Shown piece by piece: positions 56,979 through 64,000 of a stretch of 64,000 bases of DNA (positions are counted from its first letter, which is position 1; the number at the start of each line of letters is the position of its first letter). The DNA is taken from the NCBI RefSeq assembly GCF_000429905.1, contig NZ_AUCT01000002.1, positions 1 to 64,000 of the forward strand, read 5' to 3'. Position numbers and translations under genes: made by a program. Source of the stretch: Desulfatibacillum aliphaticivorans DSM 15576. GTDB lineage: Bacteria > Desulfobacterota > Desulfobacteria > Desulfobacterales > Desulfatibacillaceae. The notes under the pieces were generated by a model. It ran no database searches and was not told the DNA's origin. It worked only from the letters and a program-made list of their open reading frames with translations.

Positions 56979-57722
56979 ATGGCTCTTAGAAAAATCATCG
57001 AGATCGACGAGGAAAAATGCGACGGATGCGGACAGTGCATTCTCTCCTGTGCGGAAGGGGCTCTGGAAATCATTGACGGCAAGGCCAAGCTCGTCGGGGA
57101 CATTCTGTGTGACGGTCTGGGCGCCTGCCTGGGCGAATGCCCCCAGGACGCCTTGCACCTCATCGAACGGGAAGCCCCTGAGTTTGACGAGGAAGCCGTG
57201 CACGAAAGAATGGCCAAGATGAAGGATGGTGCGCCCAAGGCGCCCGCCGGATTCGGCTGCCCGTCCTCCCAGGCCATGATCATGACCATGCCCCCCCAGG
57301 GGACTCCCGGAGAAGCCGGGGCTTCCTCTCTGGGCCACTGGCCCGTCAAGCTGCAATTGATGGGGCCCAACACGCCGTTTTTAAAAGGCGCCGACCTGGT
57401 GCTTTTGGCGGACTGCGCGGCGGCTTCCAACCCGGCGCTTCATCAGAAAGTGCTGCCCAATAAAGCCATCGCCATGGGCTGCCCCAAATTGGACGACCTG
57501 CAGGCCCATATCGACAAGCTGGCCCAGATTTTGGAAGGCGCCACGCCCAAGTCCCTGACCGTCATGTTTATGGACGTGCCATGCTGCAAGGGTTTTGTGT
57601 ACGCCGCACAGAAGGCCGTGGAAAAGGCCGGCGTGGACATGCCCATCGGGCTGATCCAAATCGGACGAAACGGCGATGTATTGATGGAAGGAAACCTGGA
57701 TAAGGACGGAAAGATTAGCTGA
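56979..57722 (+). CDS. Ferredoxin-type iron-sulfur protein of the hcp operon
   Basis: This 247-residue protein begins with a two-cluster ferredoxin domain (residues about 8-65: CDGCGQCILSC and CDGLGACLGECPQ). A Cys-containing C-terminal domain follows (CPSSQ, LADCAAASNP, AMGCPKLDD, DVPCCKGF). It is probably the electron donor or carrier for the neighbouring siroheme-type protein and Hcp. GGAGG precedes the ATG at 56979. Its stop codon overlaps the next start by one base, which indicates coupled translation. Proteins of this build occur beside hcp in other anaerobes. Confidence 0.85.
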   Translation: MALRKIIEIDEEKCDGCGQCILSCAEGALEIIDGKAKLVGDILCDGLGACLGECPQDALHLIEREAPEFDEEAVHERMAKMKDGAPKAPAGFGCPSSQAMIMTMPPQGTPGEAGASSLGHWPVKLQLMGPNTPFLKGADLVLLADCAAASNPALHQKVLPNKAIAMGCPKLDDLQAHIDKLAQILEGATPKSLTVMFMDVPCCKGFVYAAQKAVEKAGVDMPIGLIQIGRNGDVLMEGNLDKDGKIS

Positions 57723-58585
57723 TGAAATTATTCGCCCGAAAAGACGCGCCGGACAGCCTGCCCTGGAATCAGGAGGCTGAACAGGCCTTGAAATCCGTAC
57801 CCCTTGTGGTGCGCCCCATGGTTCGCGGCAAGGTGGAGCAATCCGTGCGGGAGAAAGGCGGGGATAAAGTCTCCCTGGCCGACTACCAGGCGGCGGAGCA
57901 ACGGTTCAAGGCCTTGATGTCCGGCAAGACCATGGATTCCCTGAAAGGCAAGATGCCGGCAAAAAACGAGCCCGGGGTTCCCATGCTGGCTTTCAACGCC
58001 TGCCATAACGCCTTGGCGGGCTGCCAAAATCCTTTGATCGACACGGAGGAATGGACTCAGGCTATCAAGGATTGGGCCGAGGCCGCCGGGATTTCGGAAA
58101 AGCTGCGGCAAAAGGTCCAAGCCGACACGGTCAAATTTCATAACAAGGTCAAAGTGTCGGTCTCGGGCTGCCCCAACGGTTGCAGCCGGCCCCAGATATC
58201 CGACCTGGCTATCGTGGGATACGCAAGGCCTGAGTTTAACCTGGACGCATGCGTGGGCTGCGGCGACTGCGCCGAATCCTGCCCGGACAAGGCCATCACC
58301 ATGAAGGACGACCGCCCGGTGCATGATCCCCACGCCTGCCAGGGATGCTTCAACTGCTCCCAGGCCTGCCCGGCCGATTGCATTAACCTTGAAGAAAAAG
58401 GCGGCAGGCTGCTGGCCGGCGGCAAGTTGGGCCGCCATCCCCACCTGGCGAGGGTTGTGGGCGAGTTCGCCAGCCCCCGGGACGCCATGCCCGTGATCGA
58501 CAAAATTGTCAGGGATTATCTGGATCACGGCCTGGAAAATGAACGGTTTGCGGATTTTTGGATCCGCTGGAATAGGAGGAAATAA
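57722..58585 (+). CDS. Small siroheme nitrite/sulfite reductase-like protein with ferredoxin domain
   Basis: This 287-residue protein combines a nitrite/sulfite reductase half-domain with a C-terminal two-cluster ferredoxin. The siroheme/[4Fe-4S] ligands are at ACHNALAGC (Cys-x6-Cys, against the usual Cys-x5-Cys) and GCPNGC (Cys-x3-Cys). The ferredoxin repeats are CVGCGDCAESCPD and CQGCFNCSQACPAD. This is the AsrC-like or small-siroheme-protein layout, much shorter than DsrAB. In the hcp operon it probably reduces a nitrogen oxide or sulfite; the substrate is inference. It overlaps both neighbours by one base. Confidence 0.85.
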   Translation: MKLFARKDAPDSLPWNQEAEQALKSVPLVVRPMVRGKVEQSVREKGGDKVSLADYQAAEQRFKALMSGKTMDSLKGKMPAKNEPGVPMLAFNACHNALAGCQNPLIDTEEWTQAIKDWAEAAGISEKLRQKVQADTVKFHNKVKVSVSGCPNGCSRPQISDLAIVGYARPEFNLDACVGCGDCAESCPDKAITMKDDRPVHDPHACQGCFNCSQACPADCINLEEKGGRLLAGGKLGRHPHLARVVGEFASPRDAMPVIDKIVRDYLDHGLENERFADFWIRWNRRK

Positions 58586-59322
58586 TGGGAAGAACAATGT
58601 GCCCCGGACAAGACACCATGTTTTGGTCCGCAGACGATGTTTTTGAAATTCCGTGCGGCAATTGCGGCCACGAAATCGAGTTTTTCCGCGACGACGCCCG
58701 CCGTAGATGCCCCAAGTGCCAGCATATGGTCAAAAACCCCAAGCTCAACCTGGGCTGCGCCCTGTGGTGCGAGCACGCCAAGGAATGCCTGGGCTACGAT
58801 CCCAAGGAAAAAATGGGCGAGGGGGAAGGCGGCGCATCCCTGGTGGATCAACTGGTGGACGCCATGAAAATGCAGTTCGGCAAGGATGAAAAACGCATCA
58901 ACCACGCCCTGGAAGTTTTAAGCCATGCCCAGGACCTGATCAAGTCGGAAGAAGGCGACCCCAAGGTAGTGCTTTCCGCTGCGGTGCTGCACGATATCGG
59001 CATCCAGGAAGCGGAAAAAAAGCACGGCAGCAACCGAGGCCGCTATCAGGAGATCGAAGGCCCGCCCATCGCCCGGCCCATCATGGAAGGTTTGGGCATG
59101 GATAAGGAAACCATCGATCATGTGTGCGACATCATCGCCAACCACCACACGGTCAGAGGCATGGATACTCCGGAGTTCCGCATCCTTTGGGATTCGGACT
59201 GGCTGGTGAACATCCCGGACGTGTACCCGGATTTTGACAAGGAACACCTGGCCAAGCTCATCAACAAGGTTTTCAAAACCGAAACGGGCAGGCAAAAAGC
59301 CCTTTCGATGTACGCTCAATAA
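58585..59322 (+). CDS. HD-domain protein with N-terminal zinc-ribbon-like and Cys-rich region
   Basis: This 245-residue protein starts with a CxxC pair set (CGNCGHEIEFF, CPKCQHMV) that looks like a zinc ribbon. It continues with CALWCEHAKECLG, a third Cys group. Residues about 100-235 are an HD phosphohydrolase domain with H in INHALEVLSHAQ, HD in AAVLHDIG, H in IANHHTVRG and D in LWDSDWLVN. The start codon overlaps the stop of the siroheme gene (TAATG). Its reaction is unknown. Combination with redox genes suggests a metal-cofactor-bound or redox-sensing hydrolase. Confidence 0.85.
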   Translation: MGRTMCPGQDTMFWSADDVFEIPCGNCGHEIEFFRDDARRRCPKCQHMVKNPKLNLGCALWCEHAKECLGYDPKEKMGEGEGGASLVDQLVDAMKMQFGKDEKRINHALEVLSHAQDLIKSEEGDPKVVLSAAVLHDIGIQEAEKKHGSNRGRYQEIEGPPIARPIMEGLGMDKETIDHVCDIIANHHTVRGMDTPEFRILWDSDWLVNIPDVYPDFDKEHLAKLINKVFKTETGRQKALSMYAQ

Positions 59323-59378
59323 AGAAGATTTCGCCCAATATTACGTAGGATAACTCACACAACAAAGGAGGCCCCAAC

Positions 59379-60989
59379 ATGTTTTGTTACCAATGCGAAC
59401 AAGCGGCAAAAGGAACCGGATGCGATGCCATAGGCGTTTGCGGCAAGCAGCCTGAGGTTGCTGACATGCAGGATCTTTTGGTCTACGCCCTCCGCGGCCT
59501 GGCCCAATACGCCCTGGAAGCCCGTAAAAAGGGAATCGTGGACAAGGAAGTTGACGTGTTCACCTCCAGGGCCCTGTTTTCCACCCTGACCAACGTGAAC
59601 TTTGACAAAGACAACCTGGCTGAATGGGTCCGCAAAACCGTGGCATTGCGCGACGCCTGCAAGGAAAAGCTGGGTGTGACCCTGGACGGCCCGGCCGCCT
59701 TCGTCCCCGGCGCAACCATGGACGAAATGCTGGTTCAGGCCGCCGAAGTGGGCCTCAAGTCCGATCCGGACGTCAATCCGGACATCCTGTCCCTGCAGCA
59801 TATTCTGCTTTTCGGGCTTAAAGGGGTGGCCGCGTATATGGATCATGCGGAAATCCTGGGCCAGAGCGATCCCGAAGCGTACGCCTTTTTGTACGAAGCC
59901 CTGACCGCTCCCTTGAACAAGGATCTCGGCCTGGACGAATGGGTCGGCCTGGTGCTCAAGTGCGGCGAGGTTAACCTCAGGGCCATGGAACTCCTGGATG
60001 CAGGCAACACCGGAACCTACGGACATCCGGTCCCCACTCCCGTACCCTTGGGCGTCAAGGCCGGCAAGGCCATCCTGGTTTCCGGCCACGACCTCAAAGA
60101 CCTGGAAGCCATCCTGAAGCAGACCGAAGGCAAGGGGATCACCGTTTACACCCATGGCGAAATGCTGCCCTGCCACGGGTACCCGGAGCTGAAAAAGTAC
60201 GGCCATTTTTACGGCCATTACGGCACAGCCTGGCAGAACCAGAAAAAGGAGTTCGCAGCCTTCCCGGGCGCCATCCTCATGACCACCAACTGCATTCAAA
60301 AGCCCAAGGAAGAATACGAGGGCGCCATTTTCACCAGCGGCGTGGTGGAATGGCCCGGCGTGCAGCACATATCCGACGGCGACTTCACCCCGGTCATCGA
60401 AAAGGCCCTGGCCCTTCCCGGATTCGCCGAAGACGCCCCCGGCAAGGAAGTTTTGGTGGGATTCGGCCGGAACGCAGTCCTGGGTGTGGCCGACAAGGTG
60501 ATCGAAGCGGTCAAGGGCAAGGCCCTCAGGCATTTCTTCCTGGTGGCCGGCTGCGACGGCGCCAAGCCCGGACGCAACTACTACACCGAGTTCGTGGAAA
60601 AAGTCCCCTCGGACTGCGTGGTCCTGACCCTGGCCTGCGGCAAGTTCCGTTTTTTCGACAAGGAACTGGGCGACATCGGCGGCATCCCCAGACTCCTGGA
60701 CGTGGGACAGTGCAACGACGCGTACTCGGCCATCCAGATCGCCGTGGCCCTGGCCAACGCCTTTGAATGCGGAGTCAACGACCTGCCCTTGTCCATGATC
60801 CTGTCCTGGTACGAGCAAAAGGCCGTGTCCATCCTCCTGACCTTGCTGTTCCTGGGAATCAAGGACATTCGCCTTGGGCCGACGCTGCCCGCCTTCATCA
60901 CCCCCAACGTCCTGGACGTGCTGGTGAAAAACTTCAACATCATGCCTATTTCCACCCCGGACGAGGACCTGAAAGCCATCCTGGGATAA
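59379..60989 (+). CDS. hcp: Hybrid cluster protein (hydroxylamine reductase)
   Basis: This 536-residue protein is a hybrid cluster protein with an unusual 4Fe-2S-2O cluster. The N-terminal [4Fe-4S] ligands are MFCYQCEQAAKGTGCDAIGVC (Cys3, Cys6, Cys15, Cys21). The hybrid cluster ligands lie in the C-terminal half (for example GHDLKD, TTNCIQ, AGCDGAKPGRNYY and LACGKFRF). Class I Hcp reduces hydroxylamine and NO in anaerobes. AAAGGAGG precedes the ATG at 59379. It is the last of four genes behind the FNR/HcpR-type promoter at 56845, so induction by nitrosative stress is expected. Confidence 0.95.
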   Translation: MFCYQCEQAAKGTGCDAIGVCGKQPEVADMQDLLVYALRGLAQYALEARKKGIVDKEVDVFTSRALFSTLTNVNFDKDNLAEWVRKTVALRDACKEKLGVTLDGPAAFVPGATMDEMLVQAAEVGLKSDPDVNPDILSLQHILLFGLKGVAAYMDHAEILGQSDPEAYAFLYEALTAPLNKDLGLDEWVGLVLKCGEVNLRAMELLDAGNTGTYGHPVPTPVPLGVKAGKAILVSGHDLKDLEAILKQTEGKGITVYTHGEMLPCHGYPELKKYGHFYGHYGTAWQNQKKEFAAFPGAILMTTNCIQKPKEEYEGAIFTSGVVEWPGVQHISDGDFTPVIEKALALPGFAEDAPGKEVLVGFGRNAVLGVADKVIEAVKGKALRHFFLVAGCDGAKPGRNYYTEFVEKVPSDCVVLTLACGKFRFFDKELGDIGGIPRLLDVGQCNDAYSAIQIAVALANAFECGVNDLPLSMILSWYEQKAVSILLTLLFLGIKDIRLGPTLPAFITPNVLDVLVKNFNIMPISTPDEDLKAILG

Positions 60990-61026
60990 TCAGGGCGGCG
61001 TAGAATAACCTCGGTTAGATAAATCA

Positions 61027-61055
61027 GGCCCGGGAGGCGCGCAGCCTTCCGGGCC
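61027..61055 (+). terminator. Terminator of the hcp operon
   Basis: GGCCCGG (61027-61033) pairs with CCGGGCC (61049-61055), extended by an AGGC/GCCT inner stem with one G-T pair, and is followed by TTACATTTT. Confidence 0.75.
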
Positions 61056-61122
61056 TTACATTTTCGCAAGGCATGGCATGATGGAATGGGGGGTATAGGA
61101 AATGGAGCGGCTCCTCGATTCA

Positions 61123-63426
61123 CTATCGGCTCAAGGCTATAGTTTGGAGGATTCCAAGAGCATCATTGACCTGCAAAATGTCGTCAGGGACAAAATCCGA
61201 TCCGTTGGCGAGGCCCTCGACAAAAAGCTCCGATGGCTTGAGGCCTGCGCATACTTTGAGGATCAGAATCGCGTCAGCCAGGGATAGGACATAATCCCCG
61301 TTGGCGTCGCCGGGCAAAGCAACTCCCTTGCCCGTAAAAGTCGCTTCAAACTCGGGTTCGTCAGGGTCGTCCGAGGAAATCGTCAACACGGCGTCAAATT
61401 GGCCCAGGCCGGCGGGCGAAAAGGCGACCAGGACATTGCATGCGTCGCCCGGACTGAAAAACAGATTCGTTTCTTCGCATGGATTCCCAACCGGGGACAG
61501 GTCCAGGGAAAAGGCTCCGGGACCTGTCAATTGCACATTGCTTACTTCCAAGGAGTCCAGGGAGTCTATGGCATTCCCAAATTCCACCAGAACGGAAGAG
61601 TAGGCGCCTGGTATCAGCCCCCCGAAATCATAGCTCTTGGGCGAGACGGCAATCTGCCGGGGAATAAGCAGGGGATACTGGTCGTAAGTCTCTATAGTTT
61701 GTAGCAAATCATAAATGGCATATGGCTCATCCGCAATGTAATCCCCGTTTACGTCAGGCGCGCTGTATCCTGAGTAATAATTACCGCCCCAAAAGGGGCC
61801 TCCCACAATGTTTCTCTCCGCATCGCTGAGCGCCAAATTCCAGACGCCGACCGACCACTCATCCAGGGCGTGCGTGTCATTCTCGACAAAAGCATTGTTG
61901 GTTACCACGGCGAGGCCTGATTTGACCCAGACGCCTACTTCACAATAAGCTATTTGATTGTCCTCGCACTGATTGGCTGACAGCGGCTCGTTGGAAGGCG
62001 CCGAGGTTTGTGACAGGATGCCTATTTCACAGGATTCAATCTCATTTTCCGTCACCAAATTGGCAGATGCTACGTAGGGATTGAAATCCTTCAGAGCTAT
62101 CCCCGCATCACCATCAAGCAGGGGATGATCGCAGTTACTGATCTTATTGCCCTTTATCACCGTGTTTTGTCCGCCATAAATTGCGATGCCGTCTCCGAGG
62201 CATCCCAAAATTTCGTTTTCTGTAATTTCATTCCCCACGGCTCCCGGCGTAAAAGCGCGTAAAAAGAGGCCTGTGTCTCCACAATTTTTTATTATATTCC
62301 GATGAATAATATTGTCGCTGGAGCTCACCTCGATGCCTTTGTCCTGGCAGTCGCTCAGTTTATTGCCGCGCACTTCATTTCCTTCATTTGCTATGACTAT
62401 GGCGGGTTCCCACTCTTTGCAGGACACTTTGTTATTGATTACCCGGTTGTTCTTTCCTCCTATGAAAATGCGCCCTGTCTCATTGCTTTCCACGACGTTT
62501 CCATCCGACGTATTGAGGGTGTCGGGAAATATAATGAACTCACATTTATTTGCGAGAATTGTGTTTGAAATACACGTGGCGGTATTGTATCCGACAACGA
62601 TTGAATCCAGGGTGTTGTCTTGCACGAGAGCTTCGGAAGCGTACGAAAGGTGGAGATCTCCCATCGTGCTCCCGGTCAGGACATTCCTGTTTCCCTTGAT
62701 TTCCACCTGGCCGCAAATATTATCCATAAAAAGCAGGTTTGAGCCAACGACAACAAGATCGACGTCATGGAACGTACTGTTTGAAATTAGGGTTTGTTGA
62801 AGACCGCTGGAAGCGTCCGACTCACATATCACCTCGCCATAAAGCGAGCTCGAAACCCCATTACGGAAACTAACTTTATTTGCCTTTAGGAGAGCGCCGT
62901 CGGATATGCGCAAGATAGCGCCGTGGCTAGCGGTGTCCAAAAAAGTCACCTCGGCGTCGGGCTCAATAACAAGAGTCCCATCTTCCACAACCACTTCATC
63001 TGATAGCCAAACGCTGTTTGACCAAGTTACCATGCCTATCCCAGTCAGCGAAGGCCGGAGCGTTCCAAAAGTTGAAATTTTATTCAGCGAAAGCGTCTGA
63101 GTTTCTTCCAGGGTCCAAATTTCCTCGAAAGAGTCATATCGGTAATATTTCGCCCGCAGATAATGAACTCCCGGTCCTACAGCCAGATCTGCGAAGGTTT
63201 CACCGGTTACGTCTCCCATCCCGCCCCAGGTTCCTGTTATTATCCAGGCTTGCTCAGAATCCCCTGAAAAGAGTTCCACTTTTCGAACAGACCCTAAATC
63301 GCCCGGCCAACGCGACAGCAGCACTTGGACATGGCTGGGGGAGGAGTATTCCACGTTTAAGGCATAAGCTGCATTCAATGGCTGGACGCACAGGATAACC
63401 AGAAAAATCGCTACTCGACGAATCAT
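61123..63426 (-). CDS. Secreted parallel beta-helix protein with dockerin type I repeats
   Basis: This 767-residue protein has a signal peptide (residues 1-22) and begins at the ATG at 63426, with GGAGGAG upstream. Residues about 120-560 hold many Asn-rich right-handed beta-helix (NosD/pectate-lyase-like) turns (NVVESNETGRIFIGGKNNRVINN, GIEVSSSDNIIHRNIIKNCGDTGLFL). A choice-of-anchor-D-like domain (about 585-685) follows. The C-terminus (about 695-760) has two dockerin type I repeats with calcium-loop Asp/Asn (GDANGDYVLSLADAILIL, then FVPDDILQVNDALGIL). Dockerins bind cohesins in other bacteria, but no cohesin is in this window. A surface-associated role is likely. Confidence 0.85.
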   Translation of the reverse strand: MIRRVAIFLVILCVQPLNAAYALNVEYSSPSHVQVLLSRWPGDLGSVRKVELFSGDSEQAWIITGTWGGMGDVTGETFADLAVGPGVHYLRAKYYRYDSFEEIWTLEETQTLSLNKISTFGTLRPSLTGIGMVTWSNSVWLSDEVVVEDGTLVIEPDAEVTFLDTASHGAILRISDGALLKANKVSFRNGVSSSLYGEVICESDASSGLQQTLISNSTFHDVDLVVVGSNLLFMDNICGQVEIKGNRNVLTGSTMGDLHLSYASEALVQDNTLDSIVVGYNTATCISNTILANKCEFIIFPDTLNTSDGNVVESNETGRIFIGGKNNRVINNKVSCKEWEPAIVIANEGNEVRGNKLSDCQDKGIEVSSSDNIIHRNIIKNCGDTGLFLRAFTPGAVGNEITENEILGCLGDGIAIYGGQNTVIKGNKISNCDHPLLDGDAGIALKDFNPYVASANLVTENEIESCEIGILSQTSAPSNEPLSANQCEDNQIAYCEVGVWVKSGLAVVTNNAFVENDTHALDEWSVGVWNLALSDAERNIVGGPFWGGNYYSGYSAPDVNGDYIADEPYAIYDLLQTIETYDQYPLLIPRQIAVSPKSYDFGGLIPGAYSSVLVEFGNAIDSLDSLEVSNVQLTGPGAFSLDLSPVGNPCEETNLFFSPGDACNVLVAFSPAGLGQFDAVLTISSDDPDEPEFEATFTGKGVALPGDANGDYVLSLADAILILKVCAGLKPSELFVEGLANGSDFVPDDILQVNDALGILQTIALSR

Positions 63427-63700
63427 GGCTTGCTCCTCCATATTTTTGTCGGGAACCACGCCGGGGGGGGGGCGCATGGGCCTTTACGGCGCATAATTTT
63501 TTAGCGGCCCGATATACGCCGCACCATGCACAGGCCTCCGTCCAGATTTCTATAATAGCTGTCTGTGTTAAATAAATGAGAATCCAGGCGGTTTATTGCA
63601 ACATGGTCTGAAGATTATTTACAGGGAGTATTGCCTTTTGGCAAGTAAACCTTTTCGTACAGTTAATTATCCGGCCCATCTTCCATGTGCAATACCGCCC

Positions 63701-63740
63701 AAAAAAAACCTCCCCGAAAGTTGTCTCGGGGAGGTTTTGG
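63701..63740 (-). terminator. Terminator of the RND efflux operon
   Basis: TCGGGGAGGTTTT (63726-63738) pairs with AAAACCTCCCCGA (63705-63717) and is followed on the minus strand by a run of eight T. It lies 26 bp past the stop codon at 63766. Confidence 0.92.
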
Positions 63741-63765
63741 GGTTTGAGCAAATTTGCCTGTTGAA

Positions 63766-64000
63766 TCAGGCCTTGTTTTTGTTCAACGCAAAGTAGGTGA
63801 CCGGCACCACCAGCAGGGTGAAGGCCGTGGACGCAAACAAGCCGAAAATCAAGGCCCAGGCCAGTCCCGAAAATATGGGATCCAGGGTGATGGGCCAGGC
63901 GCCCAGGGCCGTGGTTGCGGCAGTCAGGATGATGGGCCGCAGCCGGACGGCGCCGCTTTGCAGGATGGCGTCTTTCAGGCCCATGCCCTCGCCCAGGGCC
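63766..64000 (-). CDS. RND multidrug efflux permease (AcrB-like), C-terminal end
   Basis: The gene enters from the right edge, so only the last 78 residues are visible. They form the final membrane helices of an RND permease: LGEGMGLKDAILQSGAVRLRPIILTAATTALG, then LAWALIFGLFASTAFTLLVVPVTYFAL. The RLRPI(I/L)(L/M)TA motif is characteristic of AcrB/CusA-type pumps. The partner genes would lie upstream, outside the window. Confidence 0.85.
   Translation of the reverse strand, partial: ALGEGMGLKDAILQSGAVRLRPIILTAATTALGAWPITLDPIFSGLAWALIFGLFASTAFTLLVVPVTYFALNKNKA

Noticed and set aside
59355..60818. 487-codon open frame opposite hcp
   Set aside because: Antisense to hcp with no domain content; a GC-skew shadow.
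61102..61287. 61-codon open frame after hcp
   Set aside because: It overlaps the end of the beta-helix/dockerin gene on the other strand, whose dockerin repeats are well supported.

Overview
The window looks like chromosome from a strictly anaerobic, GC-rich member of the Desulfobacterota, probably the Desulfobacteraceae/Desulfatibacillaceae group. This is inferred from gene content: an oxygen-sensitive class III ribonucleotide reductase with its activase, a hybrid cluster protein operon with a small siroheme/ferredoxin protein, paired acyl-CoA dehydrogenases, fatty-acyl-CoA and acetyl-CoA synthetases, several PAS histidine kinases, and large secreted repeat proteins. No rRNA, tRNA or CRISPR array was seen.

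Layout. 1-8.2 kb: a two-partner-secretion transporter (partial), a hybrid histidine kinase with a degenerate receiver, a large uncharacterised protein, and a three-gene cluster in which two paralogous membrane proteins flank a DUF2806-like protein. 8.4-15.2 kb: one giant secreted protein carrying both a papain-type (C1A) and a gingipain-type (C25) protease. 15.7-20 kb: a second hybrid kinase, a phage-like repressor/operator module and a secreted Cache-like protein. 20-27 kb: an RND exporter, then nrdG and nrdD, which are separated by a REP/RAYT mobile-element region. 27-34 kb: acyl-CoA ligase, MFS exporter, GT39 glycosyltransferase, DEAD-box helicase and a lone receiver protein.

34.8-45.4 kb: an HD hydrolase, an acyltransferase, a sulfotransferase-like propeller protein, an acyl-CoA dehydrogenase/SCP2 operon behind a palindrome-controlled promoter, small hypotheticals, a NUDIX enzyme, a receiver protein and a glycerophosphodiesterase. 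45.9-56 kb: acetyl-CoA synthetase, an MscS channel, a GT39 enzyme, a TetR/nitroreductase pair sharing a duplicated operator, a SRPBCC-epimerase fusion and a polytopic membrane protein. 56-61 kb: a small heat-shock protein and a four-gene hcp operon preceded by an FNR/HcpR-type site at -41.5. 61-64 kb: a secreted beta-helix/dockerin protein and the end of an RND efflux pump.

The genes fit an anaerobe living on fatty and organic acids: acyl-CoA ligase and dehydrogenases activate and oxidise substrates, Acs handles acetate, Hcp and its partners handle nitrosative stress, and NrdDG makes deoxynucleotides without oxygen. The most unusual points are the dual-protease fusion, the promoter whose spacer is filled by an operator palindrome, the REP/RAYT insertion between nrdD and nrdG, the hcp operon composition, and two strong RNA-like inverted-repeat structures that match no family I recognise.
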